From contig JABDKP010000167.1 in assembly GCA_013002175.1 (NCBI GenBank), forward strand, positions 1-42,371: a stretch of DNA of 42,371 bases, given 5' to 3'. Made by a program: the position numbers and the translations under genes. The notes beneath the pieces were generated by a model, which saw only the letters and a program-made list of their open reading frames with translations, was not told the origin of the DNA and made no database searches. The DNA is from Ilumatobacter sp. Lineage in GTDB: Bacteria > Actinomycetota > Acidimicrobiia > Acidimicrobiales > Ilumatobacteraceae. This document shows, one piece after another, positions 15,814-24,598 of the stretch (positions within the stretch are counted from its first letter, which is position 1; each line of letters starts with the position of its first letter).

Positions 15814-18800
15814 ATGAACGGCTCACGGTCGAGGCGGTTGGTGGCCTTGTGTGCAGCGCTCGCGATGGTCGCGACCGCATGCTGGGGAGGCGGCGGGTCC
15901 GACGACGCCGGCCCGACGACGGTCGCCGATTCGGTTCCGGGCGGAGGCACCGCACCGACCAACATCCCCACGGTCGACACGCCCGGCCTCGTCAGCGGCG
16001 CCGTCGACAGCGGCGTCGCGCATCTCGGCCTGCGCCTCAGCGAGGGAGTGGCCACGGAACGAGCGGTGGAACCGGTGCGCGTCGTCGACGGGGTACCGCT
16101 GACCGACGCCGAGATCACCACCGTACTGGACCGTCTCCCCGAATGGGACGTGCCGCCGACCGACGTCAAGGAGTTCAACCGCCCGCCCGAATCGCTGGGA
16201 CCCCCGCTGGTCGGTGACACCGTCGACGCTCCGTTCCCACCGGCGCCGGATGCGCCGTCGGTGCCGAACGCCACCGCGGACGGACCGCTCGAGGTGCTGC
16301 GGATCCAGCCGGACGGCGAGATCGACGTCGCGCCGTTCCTGTCGGTGACGTTCAACGAGCCGATGGTCCCGCTGGCCACACTCGAACAACTCGACGTCGC
16401 CGACGTGCCGGCGGTCATCACACCGTCGCTCGATGATCTCGGCGTCGACGGTCGGTGGCGGTGGATCGGGACACGGACGCTGCGGTTCGAGGTGATCCCG
16501 GGCGACATCGACCGGTTACCCGCCGCGACGGAGTACACGATCGAGATCCCCGAGGGAACCACGTCGGCGAACGGTGCGGTGCTCGCCGAGGGCTTCACCT
16601 GGACGTTCGCCACGCCGCCGCCCGAGGTGCTCGGCGTCGCGGGGCTCGGCGACTCGATGGACCTCGACCCGGTGTTCGTCGCGACGTTCGACCAGCGCGT
16701 CGAACCCACGGCGATCCTCGATGTCATCCGATTCGAGGCGGGCGACGTCGACGGTGTCCGGCTCGCGACCGATGCGGAAGTCGAGGCCGATCCGGTGGCG
16801 CAGCGGGCCCTCGACCACGCGCTGCCCGAGCGCGCCGTGGCCTTCGTGCCCACGTCCACGCTGGCGCCGGACACCAACGTGACGATCGACATCGGGCCCG
16901 GCGTCCCGTCGCTGGAAGGGCCGCGCACCAACCCTGCCGAGGACACCTTCGACGGTGAGACCTACGGGCCGCTGAAGCTCGATCGCGAACAGTGCGGCGG
17001 TGGCAACCTCGTGCCGTATCAGCCGTTCAACATCCGGTTCTCCAACGAACTGGACGCCGATGCCTTCCGCGCCGAGTACGTGCGGATCGAGCCGGCGTTG
17101 CCCGGGTTCCGCGTCGAGGTCGTCGGTCGCAGCCTGGAGCTGCAGGGGGCAACCGCCGGCAACACCGACTACACGGTCACGCTGTCCGGCGACATCCAGG
17201 ACACGTTCGGCCAGACGCTCGGACAGGAGATCGCCGTCCGCTGCCGGGTCGGACCGGCCGAACCATTCCTGATCGGGCCGAGCCAGCGGTTCGTCACGAC
17301 CGACCCGTTCGTCGAGGCGCCCGGCCTGACGTACACGACGGTCAACCACGACGATCTCCGCGTCACCGCGTGGCAGGTCAGCCCCGAGCAGTACGGCGAG
17401 TACGTCCGCCACCTCGAGCAGTACTACTCCGACACTCGCCCGCCGGATCCCGACTGGCCCGTCGTGCTGGACACCGAGGTCGCGATCGACGCCGACCCGG
17501 ACGTCGTCGTCGAGACGGTCGTCGATCTCACGGCGGCGTTCGAGGCATCGAACGGCCCGATCGTCGTCCGTACCGAGGTGATCCCCGCTCCCGGCCCGCG
17601 CGACGACGACTTCTGGCGCAACCAGCCGGTCCTCACGTGGGTCCAACAGACGACGCTCGGCGTCGACGCCTTCGTGGGCGAGGACGAGTTGCTGATCTGG
17701 ACGACCGACCTCCTGACGGGGGATCCGGTCGGCGACGTCGACGTCCGGCTGCTCGGGGCGAACCGGACGGTCACGACCGACGCCGACGGCCTCGCCCGCA
17801 CGGAGCTGTCGTCGTCCGCGATCACCGGGCTCGTCGCAACGGTCGGTGACCGCTCTGCGATGCTCGCGACGCCGTTCTCGGACGGGTGGAAGCAGCGCAC
17901 GCGCAACAAGGAGAGCCGCTGGTACGTCACCGACGATCGGGGCGTGTACCGACCAGGCGAGACGATGCGGATCGCCGGCTTCGTCCGCGAACTGGACGCT
18001 GACGCGCAGCTCGTGTTGTTCGGCGGCGACGCCGGCGTCGACTACACGGTCCACGATCCGCAGGGCAACGAGATCGCCACGGGGTCGTCTCGGGTCAACG
18101 CGCTCGGCGGGTTCAATGCCTCGATCGACATCCCCGAGGAGGCCAACACCGGGTTCGCGTCGGTCGACTTCCGCCTGACCGGCGTGCCCTCGGTCAACGG
18201 CAACCGCGCGTTCCACCAGTTCCAGATCCAGGACTTCCGCACGCCCGAGTTCGAGGTCACCGCCCGCACGGAAACGCCGGCGCCCCACTACGTCGTCGAG
18301 CCGGCCACGGTCGCCGTCGACGCCGCATACTTCGCCGGTGGGCCGCTCCCCGATGCCGAGGTGAACTGGCTGGTGTCGACCACGGACACGACGTACCGGC
18401 CACCGAACTGGGACGAGTACAACTTCGGCATCTGGATCCCGTGGTGGTACGACTTCGGCGGGTTCGACGGCGGGTTCTTCGGTGGCGATGTCGCCGACGA
18501 GGCCGACTTCGTTTCCGAGGAGCCGTGCTTCGACTGCGGACCGTTCGACAATCCCCGGTTCGAGGAGTTCACCGGGCGCACCGATGCGAACGGCAGCCAC
18601 TACCTCCGGATCGACTTCACCGACACGCCGCCGCCGACCGACGACGAGGGGCAGCCGGAGACGGTCGACCAGCCGACCAACGTGGTCGCCGAGGCGACCG
18701 TGTTCGACGTCAACCGGCAGGCGTTCGCCGGTCGCACGACGTTGCTCGTGCACCCGGCGCAGTACTACGTGGGTCTGCGCAGCGACCGCTCGTTCGTCGT

Positions 18801-21800
18801 GAAGGGCGAGCCGCTCCTGATCGACACGACCGTCGTCGACGTCGACGGCAACGTCGTGGCCGGCCGTACGGTCACCGTGACGGTCGGCCGGGTGGAGAGT
18901 TCGTATTCGAGCGGCCGCTACGTCGAGGAGCTGGTCGACGCCGAGACGTGCACGATCACCTCGACCGACGCCGTCGGCAACGGCTCGCCCGACCCGGCGA
19001 TGCGGTGCGAATTCACCCCCGAGATCGGCGGGCAGTACCAGGTGACCGCACTCGTCAAGGACGACGACGGCCGGCAGAACCGTGCCGTCCTCACGCAGTG
19101 GGTGAGTGGGTCGACCGCCCGCCCGACGCGCGATGTCGACCAGGAGCAGGTCACGATCGTTCCCGACCGCGAGACGTACGCCCCGGGCGAGTCGGCCGAG
19201 CTGCTGGTGCAGGCACCGTTCGCCCCGGCGTCGGGCATCGTCACCGTGGTCCGGGCCGGCATCGAGTCGACCGAGGTCTTCGATGCTCCGGACGGCAGCG
19301 CCGTGCTGACGATCCCGATCGCCGACGACGACGTCCCGAACCTGCGTGTGCGCGTCGACATGGTGGGGGCCTCGCCGCGGGCCGCCGACGACGGCACCCC
19401 GCTCCCGGACGCGCCGCTCCGGCCGGCCTTCGCGGTGGCCGAGATCGACCTCTCGATTCCCCCGGCCGCGCGGACGCTCGACGTCGTCCCGACGCCGGCC
19501 GCCCCGACCACGGAACCGGGAGCCGCGACGACCGTCACGGTGGCGGTCGCCGACGCCGACGGTGGGCCTGTCGCCGGGGCCGGTGTCGTGCTGATCGCCG
19601 TCGACGAAGCGGTGCTGTCGCTGACGGGCTACGAGCTGCTCGACCCGTTGGGCATCTTCTACCAGGACGTGTGGACCAACCTGTCAGCCGAGCTGATCCG
19701 CTCGAGCATCGTCCTCGCCGACCCCGAGCTCCTCGATCCCGACGTGTCGACCACCGACGTCGCGGTCGCAGACGGCGGCGGGGTCGACGATGCATTCGCC
19801 GATGAAGCCTCTGCCGAAGCGGCGCCGACGGCGTCGCAACGGTCGTCGGCCGGCGGGACCGACAGCGCGATCGATGTGCGCGCCGACTTCGACGCGCTCG
19901 CCGTGTTCGCGCCGGACGAGACGACCGGCGCCGACGGCACGGTCACCGTTGCCATCGATCTGCCGGACAACCTCACCCGCTACCGGCTGATGGCTGTTGC
20001 GGTCGACGGCGCCGACCGGTTCGGCTCCGGCGAGTCGACGCTCACCGCCCGCCTGCCGGTGATGGTCCGCCCCTCGGCGCCGCGCTTCCTCAACTTCGGC
20101 GACACGTTCGAACTGCCGGTCGTCGTGCAGAACCAGACGGACGCGGCGGTGGACGTCGACGTCGTCGTGCAGGCTGCGAACCTCGTGCTGACTGCCGACC
20201 AGGGCAAGCGGGTGACCGTGCCGGCCAACGACCGCGTCGAGGTGCGCTTCGCGGCCGCTGCGCAGGACGTCGGCACGGCGCGCATCCGCGTGGCCGGGGT
20301 TTCCGGCGCGCATGCCGATGCCGCCGCAGTGGAGCTACCGGTGTACACGCCGGCCACCGCCGAAGCGTTCGCCACCTACGGCGTGATCGACGACGCCGGC
20401 CCGATCGCCCAACCGCTGCTCGCGCCAGATGGTGTGTTCCCGCAGTTCGGGGGACTCGAGATCAGTACGTCGTCGACCGCGCTGCAGGCGCTCACCGACG
20501 CCGTCCTCTACCTGCACGACTACCGGTACGACTCCGCCGACGGCTACGCCTCACGGCTGATGGCAGTCGCCGCGCTGCGCGACGTGCTCGACGCGTTCGA
20601 TGCCGACGGCCTGCCGGGCGCAAGCGAGCTGAACGCCCGCGTCGCAGAGGACATCGACCGGTTGCAGGCACTGCAGAACGGCGACGGCGGGTTCCCGTAC
20701 TGGCAGCGCGGTCGCGAGTCGATCCCGTGGGTGTCGGTGCACGCGACGCACGCACTCGTGCTCGCCAAGGACGCCGGCTACCGCGTCGACGGCAACGTGC
20801 TGGCGTTCGCGCTCGACCACCTCCGCAACATCGAGGAATTCATCCCGGCGGACTACTCGCAGAAGACGAAGGACGCGATCAACGCCTACGCGCTGTACGT
20901 CCGGGACCTTGCCGGCGAACGCGATCCGGCGAAGGCCGAGGCGCTGTATGCGCGGGGCGCGGAGAGCACGCTCGAGCTCGATTCGATCGCCCAACTCTGG
21001 CCGTCGATCGACGACACGTCGATGCGCTCGAAGATCGCAACCACCATCGACAACGCCGCGGTCGAGACCGCCGGCGCGGCGACGTTCGCCACGAGCTACG
21101 GCGAGGACGCCTATCTGATCGCTCACTCCGACCGTCGGACCGACGGCATCGTGCTCGGCGCGCTCGTCAGTGAGGCGCCGACGAGCGACGTGATCCCCAA
21201 GGTCGTCGCCGGGCTGCTCGGCAACCAGGTCCGCGGCCGCTGGAACAACGTGCAGGAGAACTCGTTCATCCTGCTGGCGCTGAACGACTACTTCGACACG
21301 TTCGAGTCGGTCGACCCCGACTTCGTCGCCCGGGCCTGGCTCGGCGAGACGTACGCCGTCGAGGCCGAGTTCCGCGGTCGGTCGACGGAGACGTCCCTGA
21401 CGACGGTCCCGATGGCCGATCTGATCCAGGCGACGGCACCGGCCGATGGCGGCGGCGTCGACGGCGAGCCGGTCGCCGACGGCACCGACCTGATCGTCGC
21501 GAAAGACGGCCCCGGGCGGTTGTACTACCGGCTGGGATTGCGGTACGCGCCCGACGACCTGCAGCTCGACCCGCGCGACGAAGGGTTCGTCGTCGAGCGG
21601 ATCTACGAAGCGGTCGACGATCCCGGTGACGTCACCCGCCTCGCCGACGGGTCGTGGCAGATCGCGGCGGGGGCGAGCGTGCGGGTGCGGCTGACGATGG
21701 TGGCCGACGCACGGCGGACACACGTCGCGCTGATCGATCCGCTGCCGGCCGGCCTCGAGGCGGTCAACCCGGCCTTCGCCACGTCGACGACGTTCGCGCC

Positions 21801-22047
21801 GGAGGACGGCGCTGACGCGGCCCGCTCCGGTTGGTGGTGGTGGACCTGGTATCAGCACCAGAACCTGCGCGACGACCGGGCCGAGGCCTACACCAGCTAC
21901 CTGCCCGGCGGCACGTACGAGTACACGTACATCGCGCGGGCGACAACGCCTGGCACGTTCGTCGTGCCGCCGACGCGGGCCGAGGAGATCTACGCACCCG
22001 AGGTGTTCGGCCGGTCCGCCTCCGACACCGTCATCGTCGCCACCTGA
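15814..22047 (+). CDS. bacterial alpha-2-macroglobulin family lipoprotein, thioester motif lost
   Basis: A 2077-residue protein beginning with a lipoprotein signal (RRLVALCAALAMVATAC, lipidated Cys23) and an acidic Ser/Gly linker, so it should be anchored outside the membrane. Family hallmarks: the MG-domain array with GVYRPGETMRIAG (about residue 710), the A2M entry PDNLTRYRLMAVAVDG (about 1385), the alpha-helical TED region (about 1550-1850) and the terminal PGTFVVPPTRAEEIYAPEVFGR. Where thioester members carry CxEQ, this protein reads RYDSADGYASRLM (about 1571-1583): the reactive Cys-Gln pair is absent. An aromatic, Gly-rich insertion lies around residues 865-900. These proteins trap proteases; thioester-less ones would act only by entrapment. 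No pbpC (PBP1C) partner is adjacent. GGAGGAAACG directly precedes the ATG. Confidence 0.9.
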   Translation: MNGSRSRRLVALCAALAMVATACWGGGGSDDAGPTTVADSVPGGGTAPTNIPTVDTPGLVSGAVDSGVAHLGLRLSEGVATERAVEPVRVVDGVPLTDAEITTVLDRLPEWDVPPTDVKEFNRPPESLGPPLVGDTVDAPFPPAPDAPSVPNATADGPLEVLRIQPDGEIDVAPFLSVTFNEPMVPLATLEQLDVADVPAVITPSLDDLGVDGRWRWIGTRTLRFEVIPGDIDRLPAATEYTIEIPEGTTSANGAVLAEGFTWTFATPPPEVLGVAGLGDSMDLDPVFVATFDQRVEPTAILDVIRFEAGDVDGVRLATDAEVEADPVAQRALDHALPERAVAFVPTSTLAPDTNVTIDIGPGVPSLEGPRTNPAEDTFDGETYGPLKLDREQCGGGNLVPYQPFNIRFSNELDADAFRAEYVRIEPALPGFRVEVVGRSLELQGATAGNTDYTVTLSGDIQDTFGQTLGQEIAVRCRVGPAEPFLIGPSQRFVTTDPFVEAPGLTYTTVNHDDLRVTAWQVSPEQYGEYVRHLEQYYSDTRPPDPDWPVVLDTEVAIDADPDVVVETVVDLTAAFEASNGPIVVRTEVIPAPGPRDDDFWRNQPVLTWVQQTTLGVDAFVGEDELLIWTTDLLTGDPVGDVDVRLLGANRTVTTDADGLARTELSSSAITGLVATVGDRSAMLATPFSDGWKQRTRNKESRWYVTDDRGVYRPGETMRIAGFVRELDADAQLVLFGGDAGVDYTVHDPQGNEIATGSSRVNALGGFNASIDIPEEANTGFASVDFRLTGVPSVNGNRAFHQFQIQDFRTPEFEVTARTETPAPHYVVEPATVAVDAAYFAGGPLPDAEVNWLVSTTDTTYRPPNWDEYNFGIWIPWWYDFGGFDGGFFGGDVADEADFVSEEPCFDCGPFDNPRFEEFTGRTDANGSHYLRIDFTDTPPPTDDEGQPETVDQPTNVVAEATVFDVNRQAFAGRTTLLVHPAQYYVGLRSDRSFVVKGEPLLIDTTVVDVDGNVVAGRTVTVTVGRVESSYSSGRYVEELVDAETCTITSTDAVGNGSPDPAMRCEFTPEIGGQYQVTALVKDDDGRQNRAVLTQWVSGSTARPTRDVDQEQVTIVPDRETYAPGESAELLVQAPFAPASGIVTVVRAGIESTEVFDAPDGSAVLTIPIADDDVPNLRVRVDMVGASPRAADDGTPLPDAPLRPAFAVAEIDLSIPPAARTLDVVPTPAAPTTEPGAATTVTVAVADADGGPVAGAGVVLIAVDEAVLSLTGYELLDPLGIFYQDVWTNLSAELIRSSIVLADPELLDPDVSTTDVAVADGGGVDDAFADEASAEAAPTASQRSSAGGTDSAIDVRADFDALAVFAPDETTGADGTVTVAIDLPDNLTRYRLMAVAVDGADRFGSGESTLTARLPVMVRPSAPRFLNFGDTFELPVVVQNQTDAAVDVDVVVQAANLVLTADQGKRVTVPANDRVEVRFAAAAQDVGTARIRVAGVSGAHADAAAVELPVYTPATAEAFATYGVIDDAGPIAQPLLAPDGVFPQFGGLEISTSSTALQALTDAVLYLHDYRYDSADGYASRLMAVAALRDVLDAFDADGLPGASELNARVAEDIDRLQALQNGDGGFPYWQRGRESIPWVSVHATHALVLAKDAGYRVDGNVLAFALDHLRNIEEFIPADYSQKTKDAINAYALYVRDLAGERDPAKAEALYARGAESTLELDSIAQLWPSIDDTSMRSKIATTIDNAAVETAGAATFATSYGEDAYLIAHSDRRTDGIVLGALVSEAPTSDVIPKVVAGLLGNQVRGRWNNVQENSFILLALNDYFDTFESVDPDFVARAWLGETYAVEAEFRGRSTETSLTTVPMADLIQATAPADGGGVDGEPVADGTDLIVAKDGPGRLYYRLGLRYAPDDLQLDPRDEGFVVERIYEAVDDPGDVTRLADGSWQIAAGASVRVRLTMVADARRTHVALIDPLPAGLEAVNPAFATSTTFAPEDGADAARSGWWWWTWYQHQNLRDDRAEAYTSYLPGGTYEYTYIARATTPGTFVVPPTRAEEIYAPEVFGRSASDTVIVAT

Positions 22048-22055
22048 CCCGATTT

Positions 22056-22198
22056 TGGTTGCACACTGCAACCAGGTGTCTGACACCTGCCTGACCCCAT
22101 GTGGCTGCACAGCTGCAACCAGGAGCTTGACAGACCGGCATGTGGTTGCACACTGCAACCAGGTGTCTGACACCTGCCTGACACCTGCCTGACCCCGG
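22056..22198. repeat. palindromic repeat cluster between convergent genes
   Basis: A 40-bp unit occurs exactly twice (22056-22095 and 22143-22182) with a degraded copy between. Each unit is two hairpins: TGGTTGCA-CAC-TGCAACCA and CAGGTGTC-T-GACACCTG. The segment 22160-22198 is an exact inverted copy of 40723-40761. The cluster starts 9 nt after the macroglobulin stop and ends just after the stop of the convergent DUF3054 gene, so it may act as a bidirectional 3'-end structure. No T-tract. Confidence 0.85.
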
Positions 22199-22206
22199 GC
22201 GGGGGG

Positions 22207-22569
22207 TCAGGTGGTGCGGGCGTCGACCACGGTCAACGCCGCTCGCCAGCCGACGAGGAGGACGCCGAGGAACACGGTGGCGACGACGACGAACGCGGTC
22301 GCCGTGCCGTCGTCGAAGAGCACTCGGCGCAACAGCATCCCCAGCACGACCGTGGTCGCCCACACCCGAGCGCCGGTGATCACGCCGGTCGGCTGATGCC
22401 AGACCCGCCACACGGCCCAGGCGACGGCGAGGGCGAGCAGGAATGGAGCGGCCGTCGAGATGAGCCCGGACACCGCCTCGTCCTCGTCGTGGTTGCGCCG
22501 ACCGATCGCGACGAACGCGACGACGATCGCCGTGTCGAGGCCGGCCGCCAGCGGGGTGCGTCGATGCAT
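22207..22569 (-). CDS. DUF3054 family membrane protein
   Basis: A 120-residue protein with about four hydrophobic segments. It matches the DUF3054 pattern: an N-terminal helix followed by AIGRRNHDE, a central PFLLALAVAW, then W-x-x-T-V-V-L-G-M-L-L-R-R, and a final helix ending GWRAAL. DUF3054 proteins are conserved in actinobacteria and haloarchaea, with no established function. The ATG at 22569 is the only sensible start; no clear Shine-Dalgarno sequence was seen. It is flanked on both sides by palindromic repeats. Confidence 0.85.
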   Translation of the reverse strand: MHRRTPLAAGLDTAIVVAFVAIGRRNHDEDEAVSGLISTAAPFLLALAVAWAVWRVWHQPTGVITGARVWATTVVLGMLLRRVLFDDGTATAFVVVATVFLGVLLVGWRAALTVVDARTT

Positions 22570-22586
22570 ACCGCCAGTGTGCCGTT

Positions 22587-22611
22587 ACATCTGGTGCCTG
22601 GCACCAGATGT
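22587..22611. repeat. perfect 12-bp-arm palindrome, GTGCCTGGCAC core
   Basis: Arms 22587-22598 and 22600-22611 are perfect inverted repeats around a single T. It lies 6 nt after the stop of the minus-strand flavin reductase gene. It shares the core GTGYCTGRCAC with the repeats at 22056, 34273 and 40723. Confidence 0.8.
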
Positions 22612-22616
22612 CACGG

Positions 22617-23144
22617 TCAGCCCTCGGAGTCGAAGCCGCCGATCTGGCCTTTGAAGAACACGAGCGGTTGCGGCGGTCGGCCATCGTGGTCGGCGTCGGC
22701 GTCGAGCGCGCCGACGCGGCCGAGGACGAAGTAGTGATCGCCCATCGTGTGCACCGACTCCACGGTGCAGTCGATCCACGCAACGGCACGGTTGATGATC
22801 GGCGAACCCGACGGGGCCGGGTGCCACTCGACGCCGTCGAAGCGGGTGTCCTCGGTGCCGCTCTTCGCGAACTTCCAGCACAGATCGCTCTGCTGATCGC
22901 TGAGGATGTTGACGCAGAAGCTGCCGGCGCCGGCCATCGCCTCCCACGTCGCCGAGTCGAGCTGGGGGAGGAACCCGACGAGTGGCGGGTCGAGCGAGAC
23001 GGACGTGAACGAGCCGATCGTGAAGCCGACCGGCTTGCCGTCGGACATGCCGGACACGATCGTCACCCCGGTCGGGAAGTGGCCGAGCACGGTGCGGAAG
23101 TGGCCGGCGTCGAAACCGGGGGAGTCGTCGGTGCGGTCGCTCAT
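22617..23144 (-). CDS. flavin reductase domain protein (FMN-binding split barrel)
   Basis: A 175-residue protein of the flavin reductase-like family, which uses NAD(P)H to reduce FMN/FAD for a partner oxygenase or binds FMN itself. Typical pieces: FRTVLGHFPTGVTIVSG at the N-terminus, GFTIGSFTSVSLDPPLVGF (substrate/FMN binding strand-turn), FCVNIL, and the GDHYFVLGRV strand near the C-terminus. Length is normal. The ATG at 23144 is set by TACAGT 8 nt upstream. No oxygenase partner is adjacent, so its physiological partner is unknown. It is divergent from the formyl-THF cyclo-ligase gene, with only 56 nt between start codons. Confidence 0.88.
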   Translation of the reverse strand: MSDRTDDSPGFDAGHFRTVLGHFPTGVTIVSGMSDGKPVGFTIGSFTSVSLDPPLVGFLPQLDSATWEAMAGAGSFCVNILSDQQSDLCWKFAKSGTEDTRFDGVEWHPAPSGSPIINRAVAWIDCTVESVHTMGDHYFVLGRVGALDADADHDGRPPQPLVFFKGQIGGFDSEG

Positions 23145-23152
23145 CGGTGGCG

Positions 23153-23158
23153 ACTGTA
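23153..23158 (-). promoter_or_regulatory. -10 hexamer TACAGT, leaderless start
   Basis: TACAGT on the minus strand ends 8 nt before the flavin reductase ATG at 23144. Confidence 0.45.
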
Positions 23159-23186
23159 GGCCGCAGGGCACCGTGCCGGGCACTTG

Positions 23187-23192
23187 TACGAT
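23187..23192 (+). promoter_or_regulatory. -10 hexamer TACGAT, leaderless start
   Basis: TACGAT ends 8 nt before the ATG at 23201. Confidence 0.5.
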
Positions 23193-23200
23193 TTCGGGCG

Positions 23201-23647
23201 ATGGAGGCCGACAAGCAGACGTTGCGATCCGAGATGCGACGCCTCCGCACGGCGCTGCCCGATCGGGCGGAACGATCCGTGCGGATCTGGGACCGGGTGT
23301 GCGCGCTGCCTGCCGTGATCGAAGCGTCGACCGTGCTCGTCTTCGACGACATCGCCGGCGAGCCGCACACGGCCGGGTTCGTCGAATGGTGTCGCGCCCA
23401 GGGCAAGGTCGTCGCCCCGCCCGAGGCCGAGGTCGACCCGACGTGGCCCGACGTGGTCATCGTGCCGGGCCTCGCGTTCGCTCCCAGCGGGGCTCGCATC
23501 GGACAGGGTGGCGGCTGGTTCGACCGATTCCTCGCGCAGACCCGCATCGACTGCACGTCGATCGGCGTCTGCTTCCGGCCGCAGTTGGTCGACACCGTGC
23601 CGACCGAGGCTCACGACATCGCGGTCGACGTCGTCGTGACCGACTGA
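23201..23647 (+). CDS. 5-formyltetrahydrofolate cyclo-ligase
   Basis: A 148-residue enzyme that uses ATP to turn 5-formyl-THF into 5,10-methenyl-THF, returning stored folate to the one-carbon pool. The N-terminal KQTLRSEMRRLR carries the ATP-binding Lys/Arg pattern, and the hallmark GQGGGWFDRFL (family GxGGGYYDR) is present near residue 105, with VPGLAF before it. It is shorter than the usual 180-200 residues: the middle section (substrate loop) is reduced. The ATG at 23201 is supported by the -10 hexamer; an upstream in-frame ATG at 23147 would overlap the divergent promoter. It fits with folD further along the window. Confidence 0.88.
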   Translation: MEADKQTLRSEMRRLRTALPDRAERSVRIWDRVCALPAVIEASTVLVFDDIAGEPHTAGFVEWCRAQGKVVAPPEAEVDPTWPDVVIVPGLAFAPSGARIGQGGGWFDRFLAQTRIDCTSIGVCFRPQLVDTVPTEAHDIAVDVVVTD

Positions 23648-23662
23648 CGCCCGCGGGCCGCG

Positions 23663-23905
23663 TCAGGCGGCGGTGGTGGCCGTCGCCTTCTGCGCCTCGT
23701 CGCAGCGTGCGGTCAGCTCCTCGTGGAGGCGGCAGATGCGGTCGCTCGCGGTGGTCGTGCACATCGACGGGACCACGGCATGGACGACCGCCGCGCCGGC
23801 CGCTGCAGCCAGGCAGCCGGCGAACCGGGCGGCGATCCGGAAGTGCTCGCCGTAGGTCTCGCCGACCGAGGCCGGATGGTCGGTCAGTTGACGGGGCAGG
23901 CGCAT
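23663..23905 (-). CDS. DUF6356-like small protein
   Basis: An 80-residue protein with the pattern LTDHPASVGETYGEHFRIA followed by a hydrophobic segment (AARFAGCLAAAAGAAVVHAVVP) and a charged helical tail. The HP-x-S-x-GE-x-Y-x-EH block is typical of the DUF6356 family (often labelled capsule biosynthesis in databases), whose function is not established. The ATG at 23905 is fixed by TACGCT 6 nt upstream; 36 additional upstream codons cross the divergent promoter region and were rejected. Confidence 0.75.
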   Translation of the reverse strand: MRLPRQLTDHPASVGETYGEHFRIAARFAGCLAAAAGAAVVHAVVPSMCTTTASDRICRLHEELTARCDEAQKATATTAA

Positions 23906-24018
23906 GCCCCCAGCGTAGGGATCCCGCAGGAGGTGTGTCTTGCATACCTCGCGCAAAAATCCGCGATGAGTGCACGATTCGTGTGCTTCTGTACCAACTT
24001 GTGCAAGAATCATCGATT
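23906..24018. promoter_or_regulatory. divergent promoter region of the DUF6356 and Lrp-like genes
   Basis: This 113-nt gap is clearly more A/T-rich than its surroundings. It holds TACGCT (minus, 23912-23917) for the DUF6356 gene. It also has two similar stretches, TTGCATACCTCGCGCAAAAA (from 23939) and TTGTGCAAGAAT (from 23999), and the small palindrome CACGA-T-TCGTG (23973-23983). Lrp/AsnC regulators commonly bind their own A/T-rich promoters, so autoregulation here is plausible but not shown. Confidence 0.4.
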
Positions 24019-24483
24019 GTGGATGAAGTCGATCAAGAAATTGTGCGTTTGCTGCAGGACGACGGCGGCCTCAGCGCACGTGAGCTGGGTGACACCATCG
24101 GCCTGACCGCAACCCCCGTCTGGCGCCGGGTCCGGGCGCTCGAGGATGCCGGGGTGATCACGAAGCGTGTCGCGCTCGTCGACCCGCGCGCCGTCAACCT
24201 CGACGTCACCGCGCTCGTCAACATCCGCACGAACAATCACGGCCCGGCCTGGATCGCCGACTTCCAGCGGGCGATCGGTTCGTTCCCCGAGATCATCGAG
24301 GCCTACCGCACCAGCGGCGACATCGACTACACGCTGAAGGTCATGGTGCCGAGCATCACGGCGTACGACGTGTTCTACAAACGGCTGATCGCGGCGGTCG
24401 AACTGTACGACGTCCGCACGATCTTCGTGATGGAGGAGATGAAGCGGACGACCGCGCTCCCGCTCGACCACGCGCTCGACTGA
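24019..24483 (+). CDS. Lrp/AsnC family transcriptional regulator
   Basis: A 154-residue regulator. The N-terminal winged helix-turn-helix (DEVDQEIVRLLQDDGGLSARELGDTIGLTATPVWRRVRALEDAGVI, residues 2-46) has the classic Lrp layout, and the C-terminal RAM (ligand-binding) domain contains the NNHGPAWIADFQRAIGSFPEI and YRTSGDIDYTLKV blocks. These proteins form dimers to octamers and sense amino acids. I chose the GTG at 24019 because it gives the standard M-D-E-V-D N-terminus; GTG at 24001 is an alternative six codons upstream. The target is not evident; its own promoter is a candidate. Confidence 0.9.
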   Translation: MDEVDQEIVRLLQDDGGLSARELGDTIGLTATPVWRRVRALEDAGVITKRVALVDPRAVNLDVTALVNIRTNNHGPAWIADFQRAIGSFPEIIEAYRTSGDIDYTLKVMVPSITAYDVFYKRLIAAVELYDVRTIFVMEEMKRTTALPLDHALD

Positions 24484-24598
24484 CGATCGTCGATGGTCGC
24501 GACGCGGCCGACCCTGCCCGGGCTTCGACCGCGCGTCGTCTCCTATGGTGGCGGTGCCCGGGGGGTCCGTCCTCGGCACAGCCATCGATGGAGGGATC

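Noticed and set aside
16516-18753. 745-codon open frame on the minus strand
   Set aside because: Antisense shadow of the alpha-2-macroglobulin gene; no domain and unnatural composition.
22056-22198. CRISPR array
   Set aside because: Only two full repeats with a degraded copy between and no unique spacers of even length; the units are self-complementary hairpins.
23170-23186. Another GTGCCTGGCAC-family palindrome (GTGCCGGGCAC)
   Set aside because: The centre differs (CGG instead of CTG), the arms are only 5 bp, and it lies in a promoter region rather than after a stop codon.
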